Notes: a model not told the origin generated them from the sequence alone. DNA of 64,000 nucleotides from Gammaproteobacteria bacterium (GCA_020846135.1 JADLEK010000031.1:1-64000), one strand, 5' to 3'; shown: positions 44,872-54,409, numbered from the stretch's first letter. Program-made: numbers and translations.

Positions 44872-44921
44872 TCCCCTCCTTGGACAAGGAGGGGTGGCGC
44901 GCAGCGCCGGGGTGGTTCGAA
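44872..44921. repeat. Dispersed 50-bp palindromic repeat, family A copy 2
   Basis: The segment matches the reverse complement of 6121-6170 at 48 of 50 positions. It starts 11 bases after the Rio kinase stop and sits between convergent genes. Its hairpin ends could terminate transcription. Confidence 0.8.
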
Positions 44922-44956
44922 GCCGTGATTCCACAACCTGGATCGAATTCCCCTCT

Positions 44957-46153
44957 TCAACCTTTCACACACACGACCTGCTTGAGGGTATGCACGATTT
45001 CGGTCAGGTCGCTCTGATTCGCCATCACTTCATCAATGCTTTTGTAAGCGCCCGGAATTTCATCGAGGACGCCCTTGTCCTTGCGGCAGATGACGCCACG
45101 GGTTTGCTGGGCCAGATCGGCCTCGGTGAACAGTTTCTCGGCGGCGGTGCGGCTCATCCGGCGACCGGCGCCGTGGGCGCTGGAACAGAAACTTTCAGGA
45201 TTCCCCTTACCGCGCACGATATAGCTGCGCGTCCCCATGCTGCCGGGGACAATGCCTAAATCGCCTTCCCGAGCGCGAATCGCCCCTTTGCGAGTGACCC
45301 AGACATTCGCGCCATAGTGGGCTTCCCGGGCGACGTAGTTGTGGTGGCAGTTTACGACCTCGCTGGTCACCACAAAGGGCGGCAGATGCCGGGCCAGCGC
45401 GGCCAGCGCCAGGTCCAGCATGGATTGCCGATTCTGCATGGCGTAGTCCTGCGCCCACTGGACGGCTTCGACATAGTCGGCGAAGTGTTCAGCGCCTTCC
45501 GGGAAGTACGCCAAATCGCGGTCGGGCAACTGGATCATCCAGCGCTCCATATCCTGGCGGGCCAGATGAATGAAGTAGTCGGCAATCGCATTGCCAATGC
45601 CCCGGCTACCGGAATGCAGCATGACCCAAACGCCATCCAGCTCATCCAGGCACAGCTCAATGAAATGGTTGCCGCCGCCCAACGTCCCCATCTGGTTCAT
45701 CCATTTGGAGAACTTGCCGAACGCCTTGAGCAGTTGCGGGTGACGGTAGGTCAGCGCCTTCAGCCCCGGTTCAAAGGGCCGGGCAGCGTCGGTCAGCACC
45801 CGGTCGTCAGGATGCTGGCCCCGGCCTGCCGGGACATCGCGGGTTATCTGGTCAAAAACCTTCTGTAACCCTTTCTCGTCCAGGTCGTTGGCGGTGATCG
45901 ACAGCCGGGCGGCGACCATCCCGCAGCCGAGATCAACCCCCACCGCAGCGGGAATAATGACTTTATGGGTAGCGATCACCGAGCCAATGGTCGCGCCAAT
46001 GCCCAGATGCACATCCGGCATCGCCGCGACGTGGTGATGGATAAAGGGCAGGCTGGCGAGATTGGTCAGTTGCGCTTTCGAGCGCTCATCGACATCGTCG
46101 GTCCAGATTTTAACCGGGACACGCTGGCTGGTGATAACAGTTTGAACGGGCAT
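44957..46153 (-). CDS. rtcB: RtcB-family RNA ligase
   Basis: This 398-residue GTP-dependent ligase joins 2',3'-cyclic phosphate or 3'-phosphate to 5'-OH RNA ends. Manganese and guanylate sites are visible: MPDVHLGIGATIGSV, GVDLGCGM (Cys metal ligand), LGGGNHFIE, NCHHN, and SSAHGAGRRMSRT with the His that becomes guanylylated. No RtcA cyclase or RtcR regulator is adjacent, unlike in E. coli. The length (398) is close to the short RtcB branch. Confidence 0.95.
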   Translation of the reverse strand: MPVQTVITSQRVPVKIWTDDVDERSKAQLTNLASLPFIHHHVAAMPDVHLGIGATIGSVIATHKVIIPAAVGVDLGCGMVAARLSITANDLDEKGLQKVFDQITRDVPAGRGQHPDDRVLTDAARPFEPGLKALTYRHPQLLKAFGKFSKWMNQMGTLGGGNHFIELCLDELDGVWVMLHSGSRGIGNAIADYFIHLARQDMERWMIQLPDRDLAYFPEGAEHFADYVEAVQWAQDYAMQNRQSMLDLALAALARHLPPFVVTSEVVNCHHNYVAREAHYGANVWVTRKGAIRAREGDLGIVPGSMGTRSYIVRGKGNPESFCSSAHGAGRRMSRTAAEKLFTEADLAQQTRGVICRKDKGVLDEIPGAYKSIDEVMANQSDLTEIVHTLKQVVCVKG

Positions 46154-46211
46154 GAGTTATTCCTGTTTTCGCAGCCCGATCAGCGATGAGGCAGGCTGTG
46201 CGATGTCAGTT

Positions 46212-46469
46212 TCAGAATAATTCGCTTAAGTCCAACAGCAGATCAGGGAAAGCCAACGGAGCCAGCGCAATAGGGCCACATCGGGTTCCGGCTCGGAGTA
46301 CTCGTCGAAAACTACCTGATGATGTACCGAGACCAGCGCCTGATCACCAACCGAGCGGGTCAATAACCGGGTCAGGTAACTCACGGTTCCCGCATGAAGA
46401 CTGCCCATCGGCGGCATATCGAATAACCGTGAGCCGATGCCGGGACAACCAGTCCAGAGTCGCGTTCAT
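46212..46469 (-). pseudogene. Degraded Uma2-family endonuclease gene
   Basis: Three Uma2-like pieces lie in sequence but in different frames. The N-terminal piece from ATG 46469 includes SRHRLTV. A central piece reads MPPMGSLHAGTVSYLTRLL...SVHHQVVFDEYSEPEPDVALLR. The C-terminal piece LAFPDLLLDLSELF ends at a stop at 46212. Intact Uma2 proteins are about 185-200 residues, so roughly half is missing through at least two internal deletions. Uma2 genes are common multicopy accessory genes. Confidence 0.7.
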
Positions 46470-46477
46470 TGGTTTGA

Positions 46478-47356
46478 TCACTCCAGATAGAGGTTATCGC
46501 GGGCGCGTTTGGCCCGCTGGAACGTGGTTAAAATCGCCGCCCGATCATCGTTGCGAATCGCCTCGGCCAGTTGCGCCAGATCAGCGTTAAACAGCGCGAT
46601 CATCTCCAGTAACTGCTCGCGATTCGCCACGCAGATGTCGCGCCACATGGTCGGGTCGCTGGAAGCGATCCGGGTGAAGTCGCGGAATCCACCGGCGGCG
46701 TAGCGGAAAATCTCCGCCCGGTCATCCAGTCGGGCCAGAGTATCGACCAGGGTATAGGCCAGCAGATGCGGCAAATGGCTGGTCGCGGCCAGCACCGCAT
46801 CGTGATGATGTACGCCCATATCCACCACTTCGGCTCCGGTCAGTTCCCACATCTGTTTGATCAGGCCATGCGCGGCGGCGGCGGTTTCGACCAGTGGAGT
46901 CAGAATCACCCGCCGCCGCTGGAACAGGGTGGCGAATGAGGCTTCGACGCCGCTGTTTTCAGTGCCGGCGATGGGATGGCCGGGAACAAAGTTCGGCGGA
47001 ATCTGGCCGTAAACCCGCGCCACATCGGCCACCACGCTGCTTTTGGCGCTGCCGACATCGGTCATAACCGCATCCGGCTCCAGATGCGGGACAATGGTGC
47101 GCAACACCGGTTCGATGGCTCCCAATGGCACGGCGATCACCACCACATCGGCTCCAGCGACGGCGCGGGCCGGATCAAGGTCGTAACGATCAATGACGCC
47201 CAACCGCACCGCAGTTTGCAAATTGGCCTCGCCGCGTCCGCAGCCGATTACTTCGCCGACTTCGCCCATTTCCCGCAGGGCGCGGGCCAGCGAGCCGCCG
47301 ATCAGGCCGACGCCAATGATGCACAGGCGTTGAATCAGAGAGGGTTTCGCCGCCAT
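46478..47356 (-). CDS. tyrA: Prephenate dehydrogenase
   Basis: This 292-residue NAD-dependent TyrA converts prephenate to 4-hydroxyphenylpyruvate in tyrosine synthesis. IIGVGLIGGSLARAL is the Rossmann loop, GHPIAGTENSGVEAS holds the catalytic His and substrate-binding residues, and SHLPHLLAYTLV is typical of the C-terminal domain. No chorismate mutase or ACT domain is fused. It lies 1 base after hisC on the same strand, a common arrangement with aromatic aminotransferase activity. Confidence 0.95.
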   Translation of the reverse strand: MAAKPSLIQRLCIIGVGLIGGSLARALREMGEVGEVIGCGRGEANLQTAVRLGVIDRYDLDPARAVAGADVVVIAVPLGAIEPVLRTIVPHLEPDAVMTDVGSAKSSVVADVARVYGQIPPNFVPGHPIAGTENSGVEASFATLFQRRRVILTPLVETAAAAHGLIKQMWELTGAEVVDMGVHHHDAVLAATSHLPHLLAYTLVDTLARLDDRAEIFRYAAGGFRDFTRIASSDPTMWRDICVANREQLLEMIALFNADLAQLAEAIRNDDRAAILTTFQRAKRARDNLYLE

Positions 47357-47357
47357 G

Positions 47358-48482
47358 TCAGTCCTTCAGCACCGCGCCCAGCGCCTCGATCAGCCGGGCG
47401 TTTTCCGCCTCGGAACCGATGCTGATCCGCAGATGCTGGGGCAAGCCGTAGTTGTCCACGGGTCGGGCGATCACGCCGCGTTTCAGCAAGTCCAGAAACA
47501 CCTCCCGCCCGGGCCGGCCTACATCTACGCATAGGAAGTTGCCGGCGGACGGTAGCCAGTTCAGGCCCCATTGCCGGCAAGCGTCCTGCAATTGCCGCAT
47601 TCCAGCGCGATTCAGGGTTTTGCTCCGCTCCAGATGACTGACATCGTCCAGCGCCGCCGTGGCCGCAACCAGCGCCAAGCTGTTGACGTTGAACGGCTGG
47701 CGCACCCGGTTCAGCAGATCCGCGACCTGGGGATGAGAAACCGCATAGCCGACCCGCAATCCGGCCAGTCCATAGGCCTTGGAGAAGGTCCGGGTCACGA
47801 TCAGATTGGGGAAGCGGCTCAGCCAGTGCAGCGCATTCGGGCAATCGGCTTCCGCCTCGACATATTCGACATAGGCTTCATCCACCACCACGATCACCGA
47901 TTCAGGAATCGCCGCCAGCAAGGCTTCGAGTTCCGCCGTTTTCAGCCAGGTGCCGGTCGGATTGTTCGGATTGGCGATAAACACGATCCGGGTGCGGTCG
48001 TTGATCAGTTCCAGAATGGCGGATGGATTGTGGCCATGCGGCATTGGGTGATCGGGCGGATTGGCCTTGGCGACCCGGGCGGTTGCGCCGATCGCCTGGG
48101 TGACGATGGGATAGACGGCGAAGGCGTGTTCCGAAAACACGGCTTCATGTGCTGGAGTCAGGAAGGCCCGCGCCGCCAGCTCCAACACGTCATTGGAGCC
48201 ATTGCCCAGGGTCAGCATCGCCGTGGACAGGCCCAGCTTGACGGACAGGGCGGTTTTCAGTTCAAAGCCGTTGCCGTCGGGATAACGGGCCAAACCGCTC
48301 AGCGCCTCGCGCACCGCGATCAGCGCCCGGGGACTAGGGCCAAGTGGATTTTCATTGGAAGCCAGCTTGACGATGTCGCTCAGGCCATACTCCCGGCGCA
48401 GTTCGCTTTCCGGTTTGCCGGGCTGGTAGGGTTGCAGAGTGCGAACGCCGGGGGCGGCGAGGGTCAGAAAATCACAGATCAT
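47358..48482 (-). CDS. hisC: Histidinol-phosphate/aromatic aminotransferase
   Basis: This 374-residue class I/II aminotransferase has LASNENPLGPSP, NGSNDVLELAARAF, NPNNPTGTW, VVDEAYVEY and TRTFSKAYGLAGLRVGY with the pyridoxal-phosphate lysine. It transaminates histidinol phosphate. The location directly before tyrA suggests it also handles aromatic keto acids. ATG 48482 (MICDFL) is preferred over TTG 48521 because AAGG precedes it and similarity begins there. Confidence 0.93.
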   Translation of the reverse strand: MICDFLTLAAPGVRTLQPYQPGKPESELRREYGLSDIVKLASNENPLGPSPRALIAVREALSGLARYPDGNGFELKTALSVKLGLSTAMLTLGNGSNDVLELAARAFLTPAHEAVFSEHAFAVYPIVTQAIGATARVAKANPPDHPMPHGHNPSAILELINDRTRIVFIANPNNPTGTWLKTAELEALLAAIPESVIVVVDEAYVEYVEAEADCPNALHWLSRFPNLIVTRTFSKAYGLAGLRVGYAVSHPQVADLLNRVRQPFNVNSLALVAATAALDDVSHLERSKTLNRAGMRQLQDACRQWGLNWLPSAGNFLCVDVGRPGREVFLDLLKRGVIARPVDNYGLPQHLRISIGSEAENARLIEALGAVLKD

Positions 48483-48539
48483 GGCGGAAAACCTTGGCTG
48501 GGGATTAGACTTATTTATCAATTATATCAAATTGATGAG

Positions 48540-51500
48540 TTATAGCGGCTTTTCTCCCTGCGTTCCCTGCCTGATGCGCACCTCCCGCTGCGGGAAAGGA
48601 ATCTCGATCTGGCGTTCCCGCAGCGCCGCAAAGATTTGGTTATGCAGATCGTGGGTCAACGGCAGCCGATTAGCCAGTTCCCGCACAAACACCCGAACCT
48701 CAAACTCCAGTGCGCTCTCGCCAAAGTTGAGAAACAGCACTGCCGGGGCCGGCTCCTTCAACGCCAGCGGGTGCGCGGTCACGGTGTCCAGCAAGATCTG
48801 ATGAACCTGCTGCGGATCGCAGTCGTAAGCCACCCCGACCGGAATCACCACCCGGGTCACCGGATCGCTGCGCGCCCAGTTAATCAGCGAGCTGGTGATA
48901 AATGTGTTATTGGGCACAATGATTTCCTTGCGATCCCAATCGGTGATGGTAGTGGCGCGGATGTTGATGCGCGACACCGTGCCGCTTAATGCGTCCAGCG
49001 TGACCGTGTCGCCGACCCGGATCGGCCGCTCCAGCAGCAGGATCAGTCCCGAAAAGAAATTGCTGAAAATTTCCTTCAGGCCGAAGCCCAGGCCGACGCC
49101 CAAGGCGGCCACCAGCCACTGCACCTGATCCCAGCCAATCCCGACAATATCCAGCGCGATCAGCAAACCCGCCCCCGTGATCAGATAGCGGCTGATGGTG
49201 ATGATAGCGTTGCGGTTGCCCGAATCCACCGCCAGCCGCTGCAAAACCACCAGCTCCAGCACCCCAGGCAGGTTGCGGGCCAGAAAAGCGATTAGCAGCA
49301 GGAGCGCCCCGGCCACTACCGTGCTGCCCAGGGTAATGTCCGCGATCTGCGCACCGGCGGCGGTCTGCACGGTTTGATGCCAGAGAGTGATGTCATTAAG
49401 GATGGCGAATGCCGGGATCAGGTCGCCCCAGATTTGCCACAACCCAAAACCCAGCCCGACCAAGACGGTCAGCCGCATCAGACTGCGGGTTTGATCGCTG
49501 ATGGTGTTCAGATCCAGCTCCAGTTCCGGCAGATTCAGCACATCGGGCAGACCTTCGCCGGACGCGGGAGGAGCTTCCTTGGCGCGGGCGGCCAGCTTTG
49601 CCTCGCGTTTAGCCAGGGCATGTTGCAGAGCCAGCCGCCGCTGGCTGATATTCAGCCAGCGCAGGGCCAGGTTGACCGCCAGCACCGCCCCCATGATCAG
49701 CCAGCCGGTCAGCGCCAACCGGCTGCGCAGTTGCAACGCGGTGTAGTAGTAGCCGGACAACGCCAGGGGCGCCATCAGTAAATGTCCCCCAATGATCAAG
49801 GGATACCAGAGGTAGCGCAGCCGCCAGGCCACTCCCGCCTCCCGTCCCTTCGCCAGGCCATTCAGCAAGGAATGGCGCGGGTCCAGCACCTGCCATAACA
49901 GCACCGTCAGCGCCAGTTGGCTAATTGAAAAACTCAGTCGGCCCAATGTATCGCTGGGCAGCGTATCGGTCTGCATTTCGCACAGCCGGACCAGGATCGC
50001 GCTCAACGGACCGATCCACAGGTACCAGTTGAGGTGGCGGCGCAGTAACTGGCAACCGGCCTCGCTCCAGCCAAAATGGGCGATAGCCACGCCCTGTGGC
50101 CGGCACAACTGGCGCAGCAGCGAAATGTTGATCGCTACGAAAGCGCCGCCAATCAGGCCCTGGCTCAGTCCCCGCGAAAAATTGGCGTCCATGGCCGCGT
50201 TCCGCAACAGCCCGCCCAGTCCGAGTAATAACCCCGGCCAGGGCAAGGCCAGCAGCAGGGTGATGCCCAAGGCCCGCGTCGTCAGCCAGAAATGGTCGGC
50301 GCGGACATCGCCGATGAGGTCAATGCCATCGCTCAAGCGCCGAATCAGCGCCCGGCGGTAGTACAGCAATCCCAGCAGCGCCAGCAGTCCCAATCCCGTT
50401 GCCACGGGCCAGTTTTGCGCGCCGCGGATCAGGTTTTGTCCAGCCAACTGCCAGTGGACTGGGTCTGTTAGCCAGTCAAGCGTCAGACCCAGGTCTTTCA
50501 GCCACGCCACGTTGAGCGGCGGGCTGCTGCGAATCCACAACAGATAACGGTCCAGCAGGGCGCCGTACTGTTCAGCCTGGTCGCCCAACTTGCGCTGGCT
50601 GTCGTCCTGCGCCACCAGACCAGTGATCAGGTTGGCGTAGCCGCTGCTGAGCTTTTTCAGCAACTGCTGGCGGTCAGTCAGCAGGACTCGCAACTCGGCA
50701 TTCACCGTTTGGCGTTGCGCCTCCGGCCATTGCGGATCAAAGCGGGCAACCAGTTCCTTGAGGTGGTCCTCGACCGCCCGGGCACGGCGCAATTCTTTTT
50801 CGGTCTTGTATTGCTCCAGACGGGCTTGCACGATGGCTTCCTGACGGTCGTCGGCGTTGCGCTGATATTGCTGAACATCCGGCAGATTGCGCCGCTCTTC
50901 CAGCAGGATCGGGCCGATGGCGTCACTGAAACCAGCAATGCCCAGTTGTTGCTGGATGCCACGCATCCGCTCGGTCAGCAAGGTCAGTTGTTCGCTGAAC
51001 TGGGTTTGGCTGGCGCTGATCTGGTCGCTTTGCTGGACGATTTCCTCCAGACGACGGCTGATCTCGGCGTTCTCCGCCGCAGTGCCCTGGACGATGGCCG
51101 GTTTGGCGGCAGCCTCCTGACTGGCCTGGGTGGTCTGTTGCACCACCGCAGCGGCTTCATCGCGCCGGCGGGCGTTGAGCAGGCTTTGTAACTGCTGAAC
51201 CTGGACCTGGGCCTGGGCCGCATCCTGGGCAGCGGCAGCACGCTGGGCGTTCAACAACGGCAGGCGGGCGTCATAGCTGAGCCGCTCCTGCTCCAGCATG
51301 GCGATCTGCTGATTCAGGGCCTGACGCTGGGTACTGAGCGCCATCAGCCGCGCATCGGCCAGCAACGGGGTCACAGTGGGCGAACTAGCGGTTTGCAGCT
51401 TGGCGTCCAAATCGACGACCTGTTCTCTGAGGGCGCTCAGCTCGACCGGAATACTCTTGGGCCGGGTCTGCTGGGTCGCCAACTGCTGATCCAGGTCGGC

Positions 51501-51965
51501 CAGGCTCTTCTCGGCTTCGCTCAAATCCGCCTGGTTGTTCGCCAGTTTTTTGGCTAAATCATCCGGTGACAGATTTGGCGATGGCGCGGGCGGCGGTTCG
51601 CTGGTCAGGGTTTGTTGCAGACGGGCGGTTTCCGCCGGGGCGGATTGTTGCAATTGCTGATAGGCGGCGGCGCTGTCGGCGTAATTTTTGGCGGCCTGTA
51701 ACCGGCTGATCGCCTGTTGATATAAATCCTGCGCCTGGGTGCGTTCGGCTTCCGGCAGGTCGCGGAGGGTGGCGAGGGCGGCGATCCGGGCCTGAACCTG
51801 TTCCAGGGTGGGCGCGGCCGTTGCCGGTGCAGCGGTCGCGGGCGGGGCGACTAGCGCGGCAGTCGGCGGTTTTGGCGCGATGGGTGGCGCGGCAACGCTC
51901 ATCTGGAAAACCAGGAGCAGCAGCACCGCGGCCAGCACCAGGCGAAAGAAGGAGCCAGCGATCAT
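48540..51965 (-). CDS. MscK-type mechanosensitive channel
   Basis: This 1141-residue inner-membrane channel protein resembles E. coli MscK (1120). A signal peptide (about 1-28) leads to a large periplasmic, Gln/Ala-rich coiled-coil region (about 35-480) and roughly eight to eleven membrane helices. The C-terminal MscS domain shows GVGLGFGLKEIFSNFFSGLILLLERPIRVGDTV and NNTFITSSLINW. It protects against hypo-osmotic shock. The start at ATG 51965 fits the signal peptide; the frame is open to 52022. It lies 25 bases after the LysE-like gene. Confidence 0.92.
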   Translation of the reverse strand: MIAGSFFRLVLAAVLLLLVFQMSVAAPPIAPKPPTAALVAPPATAAPATAAPTLEQVQARIAALATLRDLPEAERTQAQDLYQQAISRLQAAKNYADSAAAYQQLQQSAPAETARLQQTLTSEPPPAPSPNLSPDDLAKKLANNQADLSEAEKSLADLDQQLATQQTRPKSIPVELSALREQVVDLDAKLQTASSPTVTPLLADARLMALSTQRQALNQQIAMLEQERLSYDARLPLLNAQRAAAAQDAAQAQVQVQQLQSLLNARRRDEAAAVVQQTTQASQEAAAKPAIVQGTAAENAEISRRLEEIVQQSDQISASQTQFSEQLTLLTERMRGIQQQLGIAGFSDAIGPILLEERRNLPDVQQYQRNADDRQEAIVQARLEQYKTEKELRRARAVEDHLKELVARFDPQWPEAQRQTVNAELRVLLTDRQQLLKKLSSGYANLITGLVAQDDSQRKLGDQAEQYGALLDRYLLWIRSSPPLNVAWLKDLGLTLDWLTDPVHWQLAGQNLIRGAQNWPVATGLGLLALLGLLYYRRALIRRLSDGIDLIGDVRADHFWLTTRALGITLLLALPWPGLLLGLGGLLRNAAMDANFSRGLSQGLIGGAFVAINISLLRQLCRPQGVAIAHFGWSEAGCQLLRRHLNWYLWIGPLSAILVRLCEMQTDTLPSDTLGRLSFSISQLALTVLLWQVLDPRHSLLNGLAKGREAGVAWRLRYLWYPLIIGGHLLMAPLALSGYYYTALQLRSRLALTGWLIMGAVLAVNLALRWLNISQRRLALQHALAKREAKLAARAKEAPPASGEGLPDVLNLPELELDLNTISDQTRSLMRLTVLVGLGFGLWQIWGDLIPAFAILNDITLWHQTVQTAAGAQIADITLGSTVVAGALLLLIAFLARNLPGVLELVVLQRLAVDSGNRNAIITISRYLITGAGLLIALDIVGIGWDQVQWLVAALGVGLGFGLKEIFSNFFSGLILLLERPIRVGDTVTLDALSGTVSRINIRATTITDWDRKEIIVPNNTFITSSLINWARSDPVTRVVIPVGVAYDCDPQQVHQILLDTVTAHPLALKEPAPAVLFLNFGESALEFEVRVFVRELANRLPLTHDLHNQIFAALRERQIEIPFPQREVRIRQGTQGEKPL

Positions 51966-51990
51966 TGTCGCCTCCTCTCGCTGGTGGTTT

Positions 51991-52596
51991 TCAAAGCATC
52001 GCCCATATCCCGATCCCCGCAATCAGTGCGCCTGAGGCGCGATTAATCCAGACTGACCAAGCTGGGGTCAGCCGTCCGCGCAACAGGCCGACTCCGGCCG
52101 CCAGCGCCAGCCACCAAAGTAGCGATCCGGCGAAGACGCCCGACACCAGCCCGATGGCCGCGCTGAAATCCGCGCCGGACGTCGCCAGTCCCAGCCCGGC
52201 GAAAATCCCCAGAAACGCCAGAATCGTCACCGGGTTAGTCAGGGTCAGCGCCAGGGTCGACAGATAATCGCCGAGCAGGCCGGCGCGACTGGGCTGAACC
52301 TGCGCCTGTTCGACGGCCGGCAAGGTACGCCAGGTTCGCCAGCCGAGATAGAGCAGAAACAGCCCGCCGACGGTTTGCAACTCGGTTTGCCACGCCAGCA
52401 GCAGTTCGGATAGCGCGGTCAGGCCGAAACCGGCGATGCCGCCATACAAGGCATCAGCACTGGCCGCGCCCAATCCCGACAGGATGCCGGACCAGCGGCC
52501 CCGCGCCAGGGTGCGCTGAATGCACAGCAGGCCAATCGGCCCGACCGGCGCGGCAATGGCGAACCCGATCATGATCCCTTTGAACCACAACAACAT
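51991..52596 (-). CDS. LysE family translocator
   Basis: This 201-residue membrane protein has PVGPIGLLCIQRTLARGRWSGILSGLGAASADALYG and LTLTNPVTILAFLGIFAGLG, the two signature regions of the LysE/RhtB exporter family, and six hydrophobic segments. It should export an amino acid or small metabolite; the substrate cannot be told. It is followed by the MscK-like gene on the same strand. Confidence 0.9.
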   Translation of the reverse strand: MLLWFKGIMIGFAIAAPVGPIGLLCIQRTLARGRWSGILSGLGAASADALYGGIAGFGLTALSELLLAWQTELQTVGGLFLLYLGWRTWRTLPAVEQAQVQPSRAGLLGDYLSTLALTLTNPVTILAFLGIFAGLGLATSGADFSAAIGLVSGVFAGSLLWWLALAAGVGLLRGRLTPAWSVWINRASGALIAGIGIWAML

Positions 52597-52691
52597 TTTT
52601 ACCTCGCATTATGCCTTGTCACAGTGACGGGCTATACTTTTTACCGGTTACCCTCGGCGCTTCATCCACATGAAACAGGTCTGGGACCGTC

Positions 52692-53264
52692 ATGAATTCA
52701 TTCGCTATTGTTCTGCTCATCGCGATCATCCTGCCCGCGCTGTACGGCATCCTGATCTACAACCGGCTGGTGAATCTTAAACATAACGTCGGTATGGCCT
52801 GGTCCAATATCGAGGTGTTGCTCAAGCAGCGCCACGATGAATTGCCCAAACTGGTCGAGGTCTGCAAGCAGTACATGGGCTATGAACGCGGCGCTCTGGA
52901 GGCGGTGATGCGCGCCCGTCAAAGGGTAGCCGACGCCCAGCAACGCCACGATCTGCCGGGACTGGGGGCGGCTGAAAACCAATTACGGATCGGGTTGGGC
53001 CAGTTATTCGCTGTGGCGGAGGCCTATCCCGAATTGCGCGCTAACGATAACTTCCGCCATCTGGAAGCCCGCATCACCGGCCTAGAAAACGCGGTGGCTG
53101 ACCGCCGCGAGTTTTACAACGACAGCGTCAACTTGAACAACGTGCGGATCGAACAATTTCCCGATGTGCTGATTGCCGGGCTGTTCAGTTTCCGGCCGTT
53201 CCGCCTGCTGGAATTCACCGAGCCGGAAAAACAGGACGTTGATCTTGCCCAATTGTTCCGTTGA
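52692..53264 (+). CDS. LemA family protein
   Basis: This 190-residue protein has an N-terminal membrane segment (about 5-24) and the LemA core YNRLVNLKHNVGMAWSNIEVLLKQRHDELPKLVEVCKQYM with FNDSVN-like YNDSVNLNNVRIEQFP near the C-terminus. LemA proteins have unknown molecular function and are often paired with GIDE/E3-like genes, as here (12 bases to the next gene). Confidence 0.93.
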   Translation: MNSFAIVLLIAIILPALYGILIYNRLVNLKHNVGMAWSNIEVLLKQRHDELPKLVEVCKQYMGYERGALEAVMRARQRVADAQQRHDLPGLGAAENQLRIGLGQLFAVAEAYPELRANDNFRHLEARITGLENAVADRREFYNDSVNLNNVRIEQFPDVLIAGLFSFRPFRLLEFTEPEKQDVDLAQLFR

Positions 53265-53276
53265 GGCGCGGCGTCA

Positions 53277-54221
53277 ATGCATCGAATCCGCCTCAAGGGT
53301 CTGCTGTTGTTCGGCGGCGTCTGGCTCAGCAGCTTTCTGTGGCTGCGCCACGATGCCCGGCTGGCGCTTGACCCGCCGCCTCTGCTGCTGCTGACCACCC
53401 TGACCCTGGCGATCCTGGCGGCCGGCGGCTATGGCGCGCTGTATTACGGGCGGCGGGCCTGGCGGTTGGCGGATACCCCCATCGCCCGGATTCGTTCTGC
53501 GCCGCAGGGTTATGTCGAGTTGTACGGCCACGCCGGCTTAATGGAAGGACCGCCGATTCTTGCCCCGCTCAGTCTGTTGCCTTGCGCCTGGTATCGCTAC
53601 CAGACCGAGGAGCGGCTCAATCAGCGCTGGCAACCGGTGGATTCCGGCGAGAGCGACAGTCTGTTTCTGCTGGATGACGGCACGGGGCGCTGCGTGATCA
53701 ACCCGGATGGCGCTGATTTCATCAAAATTCGCCGCGATGTCTGGTATGGCAACGAGAGCGGAGCGCGCACTCATGCGCTGTGGGGGATGGGCGCCGCTTA
53801 TCGTTACACCGAGCAACGCTTGATGCCCGGTGAGGAGGTACACGCGATCGGCTGGTTTCAAACGGTGGGGGGTCTGCGGGAAGCGCCGGATACCCGCCAG
53901 GAAGTCGCCGAATTGCTGGAGCGCTGGAAACGGGATCCGCAGCGCATGGACCTGTTTGACCGACGGCGCAATGGCCGGGTTGATCCGGATGAATGGGAAG
54001 CGGCGCGGCGGGCGGCGGAACAGCAGGTGCGGCGGCGGCAATGGCAACAGGCGGTGGAACCCGATGTTCACCTGTTGGCTAATACCGGCGATGTAACCCG
54101 CCCGTTTATCGTCGCCGCTTTTCGTGAAGAGGGTCGGCTGATTCGTTATTTTCAATGGCGGGCGGCGGGTTGTTTACTGGCGGCGGTTCTCGCCGGCAGT
54201 TGGCTGTTAAACCGGATTTAA
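53277..54221 (+). CDS. GIDE-domain membrane protein with EF-hand-like loop
   Basis: This 314-residue protein has two N-terminal membrane segments (about 8-24, 33-57), a GIDE/E3-ligase-associated domain (about 65-200, PQGYVELYGHAGLMEGPPILAPLSLLPCAWYRYQTE) and a C-terminal membrane helix (about 295-312). A loop at 228-239, DRRRNGRVDPDE, fits the EF-hand consensus at positions 1, 5, 6, 8, 9 and 12; only position 3 (Arg230) departs. It is the partner of LemA. No catalytic RING domain is present. Calcium binding is an inference. Confidence 0.8.
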   Translation: MHRIRLKGLLLFGGVWLSSFLWLRHDARLALDPPPLLLLTTLTLAILAAGGYGALYYGRRAWRLADTPIARIRSAPQGYVELYGHAGLMEGPPILAPLSLLPCAWYRYQTEERLNQRWQPVDSGESDSLFLLDDGTGRCVINPDGADFIKIRRDVWYGNESGARTHALWGMGAAYRYTEQRLMPGEEVHAIGWFQTVGGLREAPDTRQEVAELLERWKRDPQRMDLFDRRRNGRVDPDEWEAARRAAEQQVRRRQWQQAVEPDVHLLANTGDVTRPFIVAAFREEGRLIRYFQWRAAGCLLAAVLAGSWLLNRI

Positions 54222-54269
54222 GGCGATTTTCAATCCGAGTGATGCTGAGCTAATTCAGGCTTTCAGTTT

Positions 54270-54300
54270 TAGGGTGGATGCGCTACGCTTATCTACCCTA
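54270..54300. repeat. REP-like palindrome (TAGGGTGGAT type)
   Basis: TAGGGTGGAT (54270-54279) pairs with ATCTACCCTA (54291-54300), with one G-U pair. It lies in the 313-base gap before rhlE. The core resembles the elements at 7772 and 56516. Confidence 0.6.
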
Positions 54301-54335
54301 TTATAATCTCTACGGGTCTAATTCCCCGCAGCTTG

Positions 54336-54363
54336 TTGCAGCATCGTTGATTTCCGTTATAAA
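54336..54363 (+). promoter_or_regulatory. Candidate promoter 1 for rhlE
   Basis: TTGCAG (54336-54341) and TATAAA (54358-54363) are 16 bases apart, in the 313-base region upstream of rhlE. A start here would leave a leader of about 165 bases. Confidence 0.4.
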
Positions 54364-54380
54364 ACCTGCATTTTGGCGTT

Positions 54381-54409
54381 TTGCAATGACCGCTAAAGTC
54401 TGTTAGATT
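54381..54409 (+). promoter_or_regulatory. Candidate promoter 2 for rhlE
   Basis: TTGCAA (54381-54386) and TAGATT (54404-54409) are spaced by 17 bases. The rest of the gap to the start codon at 54535 shows no gene. The leader would be about 118 bases. Confidence 0.45.
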
